The position numbers were made by a program, and so were the translations under genes. Positions 42,625 to 54,612 of a stretch of DNA of 64,000 nucleotides are shown here, piece by piece. This DNA comes from Takakia lepidozioides (Eukaryota > Streptophyta > Takakiopsida > Takakiales > Takakiaceae), in assembly GCA_030704615.1 (NCBI GenBank), contig CM060731.1:73698756-73762755 (forward strand). The letters run 5' to 3'. Below the pieces are notes generated by a model. It did not search any database. It was given only the letters and a program-made list of their open reading frames with translations, and was not told the origin of the DNA. Position 1 is the first letter of the stretch, and each line of letters starts with the position of its first letter.

Positions 42625-45082
42625 CTAAAACTCCTCACTTTTAGTGAGGATTTCTACCCCCTTCTCAGTTATGAGCAATGAATGCTCAAATTGCGCAGAC
42701 AGCCCACCATCCTCTGTCACCACTGTCCAATTATCATTCCACATCACTTCCTTGATACTCCCCATCGTCAGCATTGGCTCTGCAACATCCGTGATGTAGG
42801 AGAATGAGCAGGGCAACCTCAACATATTTGGACAGATTTACAAATATTGCTAGTAAACGCAGTTTTGTTCCAGTATAAGAGCTGAGGCCAGTTTTTCAAA
42901 TCTGTTCAACTCTTTAATAACTTCATAGTGCAATTCAAGGCCAGGACTGCAATTGGACAATTATGATCTTACCAATAGTAAATGTTTGGCCGACTACCAT
43001 GCGCCCAGGTTGATTGTTCCCTGCCACACACCACCATATTGTGAACAAACAATAAATGTAGGAACAAGGCCAGGCTTTCCCAAAGCAAAATCTCACTTAA
43101 GTACCACCCTCTCATCAAAGATCTCGTGTGCTCTTGACCAGTGTGGCACCACACAAAAGCTTCTTCTTGTCTAATTGTGGAAACTCAAAACAAAGGGATT
43201 GGAGTACTCACTGAAATGTAGAATGGAGGGCCCTGAATGAAAGACTGAGCCAACACCGTGCCCAACAAAGTGCTCCACTACACCATAGTTGAACCGGTCT
43301 GCTATGTCACTGCATATGCCCCGTCCGAGGTGGTGGATATGATCAATACAACATTGTAGCTGCTAACAAGTTCAATCATAGCATTCAGGGCCTAGGTTTC
43401 TCAGGAGAAAACATAGGCCACTCACTTGATGACAGAGCCAATTTTCTTGAATTCCACACCAGGTGCACAAATAGCAATGGCATTTTCCAGGCATTCCCTT
43501 GTCACCTGCCAGCAAACAAGAATTTTCGTGTAAAGCAGTGCCATTACTTGGCAAAATGGTGCGAGTAAACCAGACTGTCTTTGTTCCATCCTTGCCCCAT
43601 GTTTGTTCTGCATTGACTAGCAGATACTAACGTCTATTGTCCATGTAATGCCAAATAAGTCTGGAGATTACAGAGTCAGAAAGGTTAGGCACCCACTTCA
43701 ACGAGCCGTCTGGCATCATCATCCACATTGCCACAGAAAAAAGTCTTCGATGTGTCCCCATGGTACCCCTGCCAGTTCCAAGCACAACCCTCAAAGCTCC
43801 TCGATGAAATAATAAATTTTCTCTTTACATAGCAAAAACTTGAAAAGGATGAAATCTTTTCTCCAGGTCATTAAGCCCACCAAATGTGGGTACCACCATC
43901 TCCATGCAAACACCGTGATTCCTCTGACGAGTCGGGATAATATTCTGAACAGTCTACTTGTGTTAGGTGATCTAAGATACGGTGTAGGTTCTTGCACATC
44001 AAGATAGCACTGACCTCACTTTCACAACTAGCCAGATTATATGCTTGCAACTACTTTGCTAGGAATAATATACAAAAGAGTGAAGGTTATTGAGTACATG
44101 GAAAAATTGCAAAATAGCTTACGTTCAAATAAACTGTCACATCAATGTTGACTATGTCTCCGTCCTGGAATGCGCCCAACTCAAATTCATCAGAGAGATC
44201 ACCAAAGTAATAGTGAAGAAAACATATTTAACACCCTGCTTAGACCTGTCCATAGCAAATCAGAGACCTATAAGGTGACTGGGAGCAGCACAGGAGAATA
44301 AAGGGAGGAAGCAGGAGTGAGAGCTCAGCACCCACGCTCAGGTTCAGTAGGAGGCTGGCAGATTAACAAGACAATACCTGGAGAGGACGGGAGTCTGGAA
44401 TGCCATGGCAGATACACTCATTCACAGAAGTACAAACGCTTTTGGGGAAGCAACCATAGCCGAGAGGTGAGGGATAGGCCCCTGCATCGATGATCATCTT
44501 GTGCACTGCCTTATCAATTTCGTCGGTCGTCACTCCTGGCTGTGACAACCCTACCCTTAATCAGCTCCTGCTCATGCTGTCTGTATCTAAATGTACCAAG
44601 TTTGTATTTTTTTGACTCACTGAGACTGTGAGCTGACCAGCACACAATCAATTACTCTTCAAATTTCATGCTGGATCATCTGCACCAAGATCATGTGAAT
44701 GACATTTACTGAAGCAACTCACAAGAAGGGCGCACGCGGAAGTTTTTCGAAAACCTCTAGCAGCCTGGCTAGCACATTTTACTGTGTCACCACAAACTCA
44801 CTGAGTCACAGATTAATTTTACTTTGCTGGGAGCTAACCTTGACAAGAGTCCCAGCGAAATCACGGACACGAGCACCAAGCTCCCCTGCAGCACGCATGC
44901 CAGCAATGCCATCTGCATCTTGAATCTGAATTTTATCCAAAAATGGAGGCGCCTTAGTGGAGCCGACATAGGGGGGGCGCTGGATATGCTTAGGGACAGG
45001 CAAGCGTGGTGACACCTGGCCTTGCTGTAGCCTAGGTCGCCGCCGCTTGGATGCCGCCACCTGCTCCTCCTGCTGCTGGACT
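42625..45082 (-). CDS. MAP1: Methionine aminopeptidase type 1, organellar (MAP1B/C/D-like)
   Basis: Removes the N-terminal Met from new proteins; the plant type-1B-D forms act in plastids and mitochondria. Eight exons are visible on the minus strand: 44838-45082, 44378-44539, 44123-44164, 43697-43768, 43436-43505, about 43214-43316, about 42974-43022 and 42625-42779 (TAG stop). Key parts in order: [39 protein letters not shown] and [28 protein letters not shown] and [13 protein letters not shown] (two Asp metal ligands); [13 protein letters not shown] (His ligand); GQTFTI and EPMLT (Glu); QFEHSLLIT (Glu). All five metal ligands are present and splice sites look normal. The first exon with the transit peptide lies right of 45082 and was not found. 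Confidence 0.9.
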
Positions 45083-45134
45083 CTGCAATTTGTCAGCTCA
45101 TCAATCCCAATCTCTCCGTCTCCCTCTCTCTCCC

Positions 45135-45160
45135 TGTGTGTGTGTGTGTGTGTGTGTGTG
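45135..45160. repeat. (TG)n microsatellite in an intron of MAP1
   Basis: Thirteen TG units, next to a CT-rich tract, about 50 bp upstream of the acceptor of the exon ending at 45082. Confidence 0.95.
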
Positions 45161-46983
45161 TTTTTGAAACCTTGTTTTAGCACATGACATCTTCTGCGGT
45201 GAAACCGATAATAAAGTCTCAGGATCAAGCAAAACGAGATCATCGTACCTGTGACTCTTGGTGATTTCAAATAGCAGAAAATGTGGGATAATCTATAAAT
45301 CCAGGAACTAGGTACAGCCCAAAAACAGCACAGTTCTAGTCTTACAGAGCAAACGTGTGCAGAGGGGTGTTGGGGAAGAGAGCATGCTGTGTTTTTTTTC
45401 GTTTTTTTCGCTCCTACATACTACAACAATGCCATACACCGTGCCACCTCATTCGCAGACTCTAACAAAGGATGAAGAATACTCACCTTTTGTTGATGAA
45501 AAGTTCTGCAAATCCTGACCTCTTCTTGGCCAATACCAGCAAATATCCTGACCTTTTCTGTGTGCCACCTGTGGCACATTCACAGCAGCATATATCAGGA
45601 ATTAAGTCACATGTTGTGTACTGACTTGAGTAAACAGCCCACCGTAGCATGCCTGTTACAGTGCAAGCTCAATTTCTGAGAACAGAACGACACCAGAAGA
45701 AAAAACACTGGGGAGAGGTCTCCAAATTGTCTACCATGTAAGTACATATCTACATTACGCGAGGTTGGCTTGAGGGTGATAAACAATTGGTACTTCGTGA
45801 TGAAGTTGAGAAGACAGCAGCCAATAGTTTTGCATTCATATACTTAGGTGATGGTCAATCTAGAGGCAACTGCAGCAAAGACCACTTCATGCTTGCACAT
45901 GCTAGTCAAGAGCAGGGGCCACCACGTAACTAAGTTCCCTTCTTTGTCAATGTCGATGTCTGCTAAATTGGAGGTTTGCAAGCGGCAAAGTGATAGATGG
46001 TTGAAGCTCTCGAGCTCACATTTTACAGCAATTTAGTACCTGCAAAAGATATAAATGTGCTCGCCCAGTGACAGCCCCACCTAATAGTGCTGTGTGATAC
46101 GCTTTTCTCCTTTCTTTTCCTTGGCTTGAGGACACCAATTTCAAATTTTTGGAACTGCTTGGATTTCCAGTCTCGAAGTGTTCTTGGATTGATAGTTTTG
46201 AACGAAATCAGTGACGGATAGAACTGGTTAGGGATAGTATTGACACTCCATCTCCATGGAAAGAGCGGTCAGAAGGAACTTACCTACTGAATCATTCGTC
46301 CCACTGGACCAGGAAAGCTCTGAAGACGGCCTGAGGAAAGAGGATCTGTGGCTTCGGGCAGACTCCCAAAATGATGACGAGAATCGAGTAGACTTGGAAG
46401 CACAAACGGCTGAGGCAGGCCATGAATGTCGCGCCATGGACCCCCACACCACAAGGGGCGCCATCTTTCGGGAAGTGAGGACTGAATTGCCGACAGGTAT
46501 TAGACCAAAAACTCCTAGTTATGAATTCGCAGATTCAAGATCTAGTCAGCAAGGTGATGAATCTAGCAAGTAGCGATGGTCTGCTATCATTGCGACAGTC
46601 TCTACATCACTGCTGTACTGGAAATGTAGACAGGCAGTTGAGGAAGTTTGTGAACAGGCAGGCCTTCATCACTTCTTTTGACGTTGTGTTCTCATAGTAG
46701 TAGTCGCCGAAACAATTGTAACGTGCAATCTTAGAGTTTAGAGAGCCTCTTACAGTCGTGTTACCAGAGTTGACATGCTCCCTTTAGGGTTACATATACA
46801 CTGAGAGATGAGATCTTCGTGGGAATGGGGAAAGAAGCTAATGCAAGATCATGTGCGACCGCCCAGAATAGGTCAGACCGCCTACGAGAGCAGATGGATC
46901 CTAGGGGACATCATTCTACCATAGCCTCGTGGTCTTTCCACGTTGTGCTAGCCCAGCCAACGGTATCCAGAGCTCCTTGTAGT
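45161..46983. other. MAP1 upstream region and intergenic sequence
   Basis: Expected to hold the first exon and promoter of MAP1, not resolvable by eye. A plus-strand open frame at 46256-46573 is polar and of unknown meaning; it is not called as a gene. Confidence 0.4.
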
Positions 46984-46987
46984 TTAA

Positions 46988-48216
46988 CCCTTAAGTGTCA
47001 AAACTCATTTTCACCCTCTCATGGAAAAACATGACCCTGGCCCACAAACAAAAAATTATCTAGAGAATCTCTGTGTCCCTGTAAAACTGACCGTTGGAAT
47101 TACTTCCCACCTACCCCACCTCCTACCACAAAAAGTTTCACCAAAATCCAACTGCCAGATCTGAAGATTATAAAGTGTAGAGTGGGGACAAAAAAAAATC
47201 TTCACTAAGACTAGGTGCAAAAAAAAACAGTTTTTTTGCTCGTATTTGGGCATTTTTAATTTTTTTTCTGTTTGAAAGTCTCAAGAATGTTGTTCTATAC
47301 CTGATAACACACATTCTCATAAAATTTCAGTTTTTTCTGAAATGTTCTCAAGTGGGCTCCTTTGTAGTGACAAATTGGGGGGTCAAAATATGCCATTTTC
47401 TTTGGGCAGGCCAAAATCTCTCTTCCTAGAATTATACAAAAAAATTCAGCCAGTCAATCCCTAATCCCTCCGGTTGAAATGTCATGGGCTTCCATATGAA
47501 GTCCCCGAAAAACTTTGAGACCAATCAGCCAATGCACCACATCCTAGGATCCCTGCCCAAGACTTCAAATGGCACACCTTTGGTATAGCCTGCAGGCCTA
47601 GGATATTTGGAGCCGTAGCCTAGAAGGGCGCGGGGTTTGGGAGCTCCTCTGGCTACCCGGCCCTGCTTTCATGGGGGCCACTCCACCCGCAACCCTATCA
47701 AACCCCCTGCCTAGGTTTGGCCCACCCGAGATTTTCTCGAGCCGCGAGCTCTGCCGCCATCGCGGCTGCACTCCCTCCAGTCCGCCCTACTATGAGCCCA
47801 TCGTGTTGGCTAGAGCAGCCATCTCCGTTGATCTCAGGTTAGGGTGCAGGCCGGGGAATACCCAGACCTGCGCAAGCCGCCATACCCACCAGGCAATCAA
47901 TGGGTTGGGGGAAGCGTGCCGCCCATCCGTTTATGGGGTATCATTCATTCACCCTAACCTGACCGCAGTTGCCATGTCAGCAACTTGGGCAGGTTAGGGG
48001 TGCCAAAATGGCCTCAAAAGCTGAGTTGGCCCCCTTCCAATTGATCGAGATCCCTACCCCTTCAGGCATTGACCAATTGGCCAATGCCATATGAAGGGGG
48101 ACCCGATTATCTGTCAATTAAGCAAAAAAAAAGGCCAATCAGCCTTAACCACAGGAAGTTATGGCTGGTTACAGAAACCTAACCAACCCAAAACGGGTCG
48201 GTTTGACACTTAAGGG
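46988..48216. mobile_element. Non-autonomous element with piggyBac-type ends (1,229 bp)
   Basis: A perfect 15-bp inverted repeat, CCCTTAAGTGTCAAA at 46988-47002 and TTTGACACTTAAGGG at 48202-48216, is flanked on both sides by TTAA (46984-46987 and 48217-48220). TTAA duplication plus a CCC-starting terminus is the signature of piggyBac. The inside is non-coding, G+C-rich at 47620-48000, with no transposase. A PIF/Harbinger element with TTA duplication is the main alternative. Confidence 0.7.
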
Positions 48217-48273
48217 TTAAGCGTCTTCACAAGACGGTTCAATTAGTTGGGCCATTTCTTTATGAGGGAATAT

Positions 48274-48991
48274 TGTCGCGGCCCTTTGCCTTGAGGGCAG
48301 GGGGTTGGGACACGTGAGGGGCTGCCCCTGTGGTGGTGGCAGTAGCAACATTAGTTGCGAGGGTTGAAGCACCCTTGAGTGCCCAAGGCACTCAAGGAGG
48401 CGGAGGCGCTCACTAGGTGGAGCCCCGCACACCGGGTTGCGGTGGGGGTGGTTCCACAAGGGGTGGTGGTAGCTTAGTGGGACTTAGTGGGGGTGGCATA
48501 GGACTCACCATGGGGGCGGAGACCTTGTGGTGGGAGTCGTGGGGAGTCTTGGCACTCATCACAATCCAATGGGACCGTGGTGGGTGGGCCAAGACTGTCC
48601 GCGGGGGTTTCACAAACAACCATGTCATTGTATGGCGAACCACCACGAAAACCCTCGATTCCCGGTGATGAGTCGCGGTGAAGTATATATAGGGAGTAGT
48701 AACCCCGAGAACGGTGCAAGCCCGTTGGTGTCCAAAAACTAGTGAGTAAGCGTGCGAGCCGAAAAGCGACCAAGGTGTGGGGAGCTATTCCGGACTGCCA
48801 TCGACCAAAGGGAATTTCCACTAGGCCCAAATTGGGAGAGGGTCTTGTGGAGGAGTAAAGGGGGACCGTTATGTCCCGGTGAGCAGCCGAAGCTCCGAGT
48901 TGGCCCGGCGGCCAGTTAGGGAGTTAGGCGCGCGCATCAAAGCGAGTAACTATGACTTGAAGGGGAGATTACCGAAGTGAGGTGCGCGATA
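48274..48991 (+). repeat. Gypsy 5' LTR, carrying an inverted 87-bp segment
   Basis: Matches the 3' LTR except that 48595-48681 is the reverse complement of 54934-55021. A TATATATA box follows at 48684-48691, so the inverted part lies directly upstream of the likely promoter core. Confidence 0.9.
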
Positions 48992-48993
48992 CT

Positions 48994-49005
48994 TGGTATC
49001 AGAGC
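48994..49005 (+). promoter_or_regulatory. Primer-binding site for initiator Met tRNA
   Basis: TGGTATCAGAGC lies two bases after the 5' LTR. It is complementary to the 3' end of plant initiator tRNA-Met, the usual primer of gypsy elements. Confidence 0.92.
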
Positions 49006-49046
49006 TTAGAGTTCAGTACGCGATCGTCATTGGGATCGGCCTCATC

Positions 49047-50303
49047 ATGGGGTCAGGCAAGCCAAAGCGAAAGCGGAACGGCCTGAAAGATGATGATCCT
49101 GGTGAGCCCGATGGGGGCGACGTGTCACCGAAGCGGCCATTTGAGGAAGCAATTCATGCCTTTGGAAGCGAGGCCGCTCAAGGACGGGAGGAATCTGAGG
49201 AGTCGGAGCCCGAGGAATTCCTGAGAACTCCGACAGACCAACAGATGCCTCCCATGCCAGCAGCCTTTTGGGAAGGGTTGTTGGCGCAATTTGGCGGGAC
49301 GTTGAAAGACGTGTTGAAGGCGGCTAATGCCACTTCCACTAAGGCAAAGTTTAAGGTGAAGCCTAAGGAACCCGGCACCTTCGAGGGCGTCCGAAATCGG
49401 AAGGCACTCAACACCTGGCTCTTGGAGCTAGAGCAGTACTTCCGGGCGGCCAAGTTGAGTGATGAAGATCAGGTGGAAGTGACTCCCACCTATTTGAGGG
49501 GCTATGCTCAACAATGGTGGCAAAAACGCCTTCACGACCAAGGTCCAAACCCGGAAACCTTGAATTGGGGTGGGTTCAAGGAACTTATGAAGAGACAGTT
49601 TGTGCCCCTCAACGCGTCCTGGCTCGCCCGGGACAAGATGAGGAATTTGAAGCAAACGGATGACATCCGGGGATATGTTCAGGCTTTCAATGTATTGTTG
49701 CTCGAAGTCGCGGACATGGCAGAACCAGAAATGGTCTTCAACTTTGTGGCGGGATTGGCCCCATGGGCCAGGCGGAAGTTGGAGAAGAAGCCACCTAAGA
49801 CTTTGAACGAGGCAATTGAAAGGGCTAAATGTTTCTCGGATGTCCCTAGGGGCGAAAGGCAAGGCCGTATGGAGCTGAACCACAAGAAGGTCCAATGGGA
49901 GGGTGACTCCTTCCGACAGGAAAAAAAGTGGGATAGGCCACGCGGCGACAATGGCACATGGAAATCGAAAGGAGGGCCCTCGCACGTCAAGACGGCACCC
50001 GGTGCCCCGAAAGGAAAACCAGGTGCGGCGGCTTATGGCGGGCAAAAGGCGACCTTCGATGGAGTGTGCTTTAATTGCGGGGAACCCGGGCACATGGTCA
50101 AAAAGTGCGCGAAACCCCGACAATTGAACATGACTCGGGCAACCACGAAGTTGTCCGAGGATTCCATTAGCCGCTTGGTGGAGGCAGTGGTTGCCAAGAC
50201 TTGCAAGGTAGGCAACTACTCTTGTGAGTTGTATCAAGGAAACTGGCGCCCTGCGCAAATGGAGTCAGTTATTGTTCGTGAGTGGGATAATTTCTGGAAC
50301 TAA
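49047..50303 (+). CDS. gag: Gypsy gag polyprotein with zinc knuckle
   Basis: Structural protein that packages the retrotransposon RNA. ATG at 49047 follows the primer site; the frame is open to TAA at 50301-50303. The gag core (TFEGVRNRKALNTWLLELEQ, YLRGYAQQWWQ, FVPLNASWLARDKMRNLKQ) is followed by a basic linker and a CCHC knuckle CFNCGEPGHMVKKC (about 50066-50107). An acidic N-terminal part (DDDPGEPDGG, EESEESEPEE) precedes the core. The first stop falls just before the protease region. Confidence 0.92.
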   Translation: MGSGKPKRKRNGLKDDDPGEPDGGDVSPKRPFEEAIHAFGSEAAQGREESEESEPEEFLRTPTDQQMPPMPAAFWEGLLAQFGGTLKDVLKAANATSTKAKFKVKPKEPGTFEGVRNRKALNTWLLELEQYFRAAKLSDEDQVEVTPTYLRGYAQQWWQKRLHDQGPNPETLNWGGFKELMKRQFVPLNASWLARDKMRNLKQTDDIRGYVQAFNVLLLEVADMAEPEMVFNFVAGLAPWARRKLEKKPPKTLNEAIERAKCFSDVPRGERQGRMELNHKKVQWEGDSFRQEKKWDRPRGDNGTWKSKGGPSHVKTAPGAPKGKPGAAAYGGQKATFDGVCFNCGEPGHMVKKCAKPRQLNMTRATTKLSEDSISRLVEAVVAKTCKVGNYSCELYQGNWRPAQMESVIVREWDNFWN

Positions 50304-50661
50304 CGTGTCGTTGTTGGTGGACACATGAGCGTCACACTCCTTCATGACACCGGCAATGGCACGGAAGCTGGGACTCCCGACAAGTGAAGTGGGGGCTTCT
50401 ATTGAGGTGCGTTCTACTAAAGGAGAACCACAATTGGCGACGAGGTTGGCGTTCGATGTTCCTCTTCAGCTCGGGAGTTGGGAGGGACGTGAGAACTTCA
50501 CCATTTGCGAGATCGATGGAGTGGATCTTATTTTGGGGATGACCTTTTTGAGCAAATCAGGAGCGGTCATAGATAGCCGCAAGAGAATAGTCACGCTACC
50601 GTGTGGGAATGGTGGCGAAGTTTTAAGAATGTCGGAAACGCCCAACCCAGTGGGAGGGTGA
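50304..50661 (+). pseudogene. Gypsy aspartic protease, active site broken by a stop
   Basis: The protease region reads NVSLLVDT-stop-ASHSFMTPAMA, where active copies have DTGASHSF. The TGA at about 50325 replaces the glycine codon. The rest is normal: GREDXXICEIDGVDLILGMTF-like end and a stop at 50659-50661. Without this glycine the enzyme would be dead even if read through. Confidence 0.85.
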
Positions 50662-50667
50662 ATAAAC

Positions 50668-52038
50668 ATGTTGTCAGCGAAAGAATGGGCCGTGGAGGAG
50701 CCACACGAGCCCCAATTTTTGCTCTACGTAAGACAAGTGAAGGGAGAAGGCGATGAGGAGCCGAGCCCAAATTGGATCAAGGGGATTTTGGAGAAATATC
50801 AGGATGTGATGTCGGAGGATTTACCAAGCGGCTTGCCACCGCGAAGGGGAGTTGACCACAAGATTGAGGTGATACCAGGATCGGAGCCGCCTACCAAGGC
50901 GCCCTACCGGTTGAGCCACAGAGAGTTGGTCGAGCTGAAGACTCAGCTCAAGGATCTAATGTCAAAGGGGTACATCCGGCCGAGTAAGTCATCTTACGGA
51001 GCCCCGGTGCTATTCGCGGATAAAAAGGACGGGACGCTGTGGATGTGTGTCGATTACAGGGCTCTGAATAAGGTGACTATCAAAAACCGATACCTTTTGC
51101 CAATAATCAACGACCTCTTCGATCGGTTGGCAAGAGCGAAGTATTTCAGCCGGATCGATTTGCGCTCCGAGTATCATCAAATTCGAGTGGCGGAAGGAGA
51201 TGAGGAAAAGACCGCGTGCATGACAAGGTATGGTTCCTATGAGTTCTTGGTAATGCTTTTTGGGCTCACCAACGCACCCGCAACCTTTAGCACGCTAATG
51301 AACAGCCTTTTCCAGGAGTGGTTGGACGACTTTGTGATCGTGTACATCGACGACATCTTGGTGTACTCGAAAACAAAGGAAGAGCACCTGGAGCACCTCA
51401 AAAGGGTATTCCAGAAATTACGGGAAGGGAAGCTGTATGCCAAAGCTTCAAAGTGCGAATTCGGGGTCACAAAAGTGGAGTTCTTGGGGCATGTGATTAC
51501 ACAGGATGGGATCAAAATGGATGACAGAAAGGTGAGAGCAATCTTGGACTGGGAGCCTCCGACTTCAATCCCAGGAGTGCGATCCTTCTTAGGACTCGCC
51601 TCCTATTACCGAAAGTCTGTGAGAAATTTCGCCAAGATCGCGAGCCCGCTGTCAGACCTCCTGTGTAAATCCAAAGTATGGGTATGGAACACCTTTTGTG
51701 GCCAAGCTTTTGCCGAGTTGAAGCAGTGGATGGCGGAAGCTCCAGTCCTGAAAATCCCGGAGTTCGACCACCCATTTGAGATTCATACGGATGCGTTGGA
51801 CTTCGTGATTGGAGGTGTACTCATGCAGGATGGACATCCAGTGGCTTACGAAAGTAAGAAATTGAATGAAGTGGAGCGGCGGTGGCCAACACACGAGAAA
51901 GAGATGAAGGCGGTGGTGCATTGCATTGAGCTTTGGCGCCACTATGTTGGTTCCAACCCGGTGAAGGTGTTCACGGACAATATCATGATGAAGTATTTTG
52001 CCACGAAGCCTAAGTTGTCCCCAAAACAACTTACGTAG
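50668..52038 (+). CDS. pol: Gypsy reverse transcriptase and RNase H
   Basis: Frame of 456 codons ending in TAG at 52036-52038. RT motifs: [54 protein letters not shown] and the catalytic [12 protein letters not shown] (about 51335-51372). The thumb follows ([12 protein letters not shown]). RNase H starts near [20 protein letters not shown] with [11 protein letters not shown] later. It is separated from gag and integrase by stops; in an active relative these are one polyprotein. Confidence 0.92.
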   Translation: MLSAKEWAVEEPHEPQFLLYVRQVKGEGDEEPSPNWIKGILEKYQDVMSEDLPSGLPPRRGVDHKIEVIPGSEPPTKAPYRLSHRELVELKTQLKDLMSKGYIRPSKSSYGAPVLFADKKDGTLWMCVDYRALNKVTIKNRYLLPIINDLFDRLARAKYFSRIDLRSEYHQIRVAEGDEEKTACMTRYGSYEFLVMLFGLTNAPATFSTLMNSLFQEWLDDFVIVYIDDILVYSKTKEEHLEHLKRVFQKLREGKLYAKASKCEFGVTKVEFLGHVITQDGIKMDDRKVRAILDWEPPTSIPGVRSFLGLASYYRKSVRNFAKIASPLSDLLCKSKVWVWNTFCGQAFAELKQWMAEAPVLKIPEFDHPFEIHTDALDFVIGGVLMQDGHPVAYESKKLNEVERRWPTHEKEMKAVVHCIELWRHYVGSNPVKVFTDNIMMKYFATKPKLSPKQLT

Positions 52039-52047
52039 CAAGACACT

Positions 52048-53608
52048 TTGGCGGTGTTCGACGTGGATATCCAGTACAAACCGGGACGGGACAATGTGGT
52101 GGCTGATGCTTTAAGTAGAAAGCAGCAGCTCATGTTAGTGTACAAGGGCGAGACGGCGCTCCAGAGGAAGATCCGGAAGGCTTACCGGAAGGATGAGATG
52201 GCGAAGTCCGTGATGCGGGACTTGAGGATGGGGGTTAAATCGCAGTTCCACTTGCAAAATGGACTACTCCGGTACAAGCAAAAGCGTCTCTATGTGGCGA
52301 AGGGAGGGATCATAGATAGTCTCTTGAGAGAATGCCATGATGGCCCGCTTGCGGGCCACGGCGGAGCCAAGCGCACCGCAACACTCTTGAAAAAAGTATT
52401 TCTGGCCCAAACTAAGGGAGGAGGCCGAAAAGTATGTCAAGACATGCACCACATGCCAACAAAATCGGAGCGAGTACAAAAAGCAAGCGAGGCTATTACA
52501 ACCCATGCCGATTTCAGAGGGGTCTTGGGAAAGTGTCTCAATGGACTTCATGACTGCTATGCCGCTGTCAAAAGGATTCGATGCAATCATGGTGGTGGTG
52601 GATAGGTTCAGTAAAATGGGTCATTTCATCCCCACCAAGGAGATGGCAACGGCGCAGGAGACGGGGCGACTTTACTTCGCCCACGTCTTCAAGCATCATG
52701 GACTCCCGAAGGATATTGTCTCGGACCGCGATCCAAAGTTTACTAGTAAATTTTGGAGGGTACTTTGGAAGAAAATGGGGACGAGGCTCAAAATGAGCAC
52801 CGCCTTCCGACCTACGACAGACGGCCAAACGGAAAAGGTGAATTCCGTGGTGAAGCAGATCTTGCGGAATTACGTGTCGGCGGATCAATCGGACTGGGTG
52901 GAGCACTTGGATGCGGCAGAGTTCTGTTATAATAACACAAAACACTCCGCAACGGGAGTTTCCCCTTTCGTATTGGTCTATGGAAAAGCACCTCTGGTGC
53001 CGACAAGTTGGGCCGCCCAAAACGTTGAGGAACCGGCAGCAGCGGCAGTGCTAGAAGAACGCGAGCGTTTGTTGAAGCTCGCAAAGTACAACATTGCCAA
53101 AGCTAGGAAACGGTATGAACGGCAGGCGAATCAGAAGCGGAAGGAGGTTAAGTTTGAGGCAGGCACGGAGGTCTGGTTGAACATCAAGAATTTTCGACTA
53201 CCTCCGGAAGTGAATCCGAAGTTCGTACCTCCGTATGTGGGACCCTTTCGCATCCGGAAGGTTATGAATGAGGATGTGTATGAATTGGAGCTGCCGGCAA
53301 ACAGCAAGGTGCATCCGGTATTCCACGTCTCCGTTTTGAAGCCTTACTTTAAAGATGAAGCGCGTCCGAATCGGCATCAAGTGTTGTGTCCGCCACCTAT
53401 GATGTTGGATCATGAAAATGAGCCTGGGTACGAGGTGGAGGCAGTGCTTAAGTCGAGGAGGTTCAAGAATCAAGAAACGGAGTATCTCGTGAAATGGAAG
53501 GGCTATCATCATGTGGAGGCATCTTGGGTGCGTGCCTCAGAAATGGGAAACGCATCCGAGGCGGTTACAGCTTTCGAAGGGCGACCTCAAAAGCGGAAGA
53601 AGCGTTGA
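52048..53608 (+). pseudogene. Gypsy integrase with chromodomain, frameshifted
   Basis: Begins in the RNase H tail (FDVDIQYKPGRDNVVADALS). The zinc-binding part starts HDGPLAGHGGAKRTATLLKK, then the frame is lost between about 52390 and 52505, where the second copy reads through to a CTTCQQNR zinc motif. The core resumes with SVSMDFMTAMPLSKGFDAIM (D), VSDRDPKFTSKFWRVLWKKM (D) and the TDGQTEKVNSVVKQ region (E). The C-terminus has the chromodomain VLKSRRFKNQETEYLVKWKG and SWVRASEM, which targets insertion to chromatin. Confidence 0.9.
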
Positions 53609-54612
53609 TGGGGACATCAACCTTGGATCGTGGGGGAGGAAATGCATGTTTAGCCCGGCTTAGCTAGCTCAGGAATCCAATTGCAAAAACTTGTATTGTT
53701 TAAATTCCAGTTTGAAGCCAGATGCTTAATGTTAGCATATGCAATGTACATGCAAAATTTGGGAGTAAACAAAAGTCATTTGGACCCAAAACCGTATTTT
53801 CTATTTTGTTATAAATGAAATGGTTTCCAAATGTTGTATGTCCTATTTTGTTTGGAATGGTGATGCATGGTATGGTTGGCTAGTGTGTAGAATGCATGCT
53901 AAGCTTACAAAGTGGGAGAGGTAAATTGGATTAATCGTGTGTTTGTGTAGTGCCGAAATCGGGTGACTCCCACCCAAGAGGCAAGGAAACTTACACCTTC
54001 GTTGGGAGTTCACGTGCTAGTGCGCACCTGGTGCGTGCGCGTACTATAACTGCGCTACCGAGGGGGTTGCCTTGTAGTGCGGGCTAACGCGGAAGCTACG
54101 TGCTTCCGTTCACGTATTATAATCGTGTAGCCTCGGGATGAAGTCGTAGTGCGGCTTCGGCGTGTTCCCGTACCTCAGGCCAGCATTCCAAGGCGGACCC
54201 AATTGTAGTGATTGGGGCGCACGGTTGGTTCAAGGTTATCTTCCTAGTCAAAAAGGGTTCAAGGCGAACCCTTGCTCAAGGTGATGCCAAAAACGACATC
54301 ACGAGCGGTCGCAAGCAAATGTTGTTGCAGTAAGGCGATTCGATCCTCAGGGAGGATCGTTCCTTGGCCCTGAAGTGGGTCAAGAAGAGTGCACTGGGAT
54401 GAGCTTGAGAGGCTCCACCCTTGGCCGGGACTTGGAGGAAGTCGGCCGAACTAGCTAGTGGAGAGTAGAGTCAAGTGGGGGTTTGGTTCTTAGCCATGGG
54501 ACGCCATGGTGCGGAAACAAACTCCTTGATGTGGGACACCACAACTTGGATGTTCGTTTCTACAAAATGGACAAGTCGATGAGGACATCGACTCCCTGTT
54601 GGTAGGGGTGTG
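53609..54612 (+). other. Gypsy 3' untranslated region
   Basis: About 1 kb between the integrase stop and the 3' LTR, non-coding and conserved in the second copy (60790-61685, minus strand). The last bases before the LTR (GTTGGTAGGGGTG) are the likely polypurine tract. Confidence 0.8.

Noticed and set aside
47671-47997. Open frame inside the piggyBac-type element as its transposase
   Set aside because: The 108-codon frame is Pro/Arg-rich with no DDE or zinc-finger motif; it follows from high G+C content.
48994-48994. Host gene at 48993-50303
   Set aside because: It follows an LTR and a tRNA-Met primer site and has a retroviral-type zinc knuckle, so it is gag of the gypsy element.
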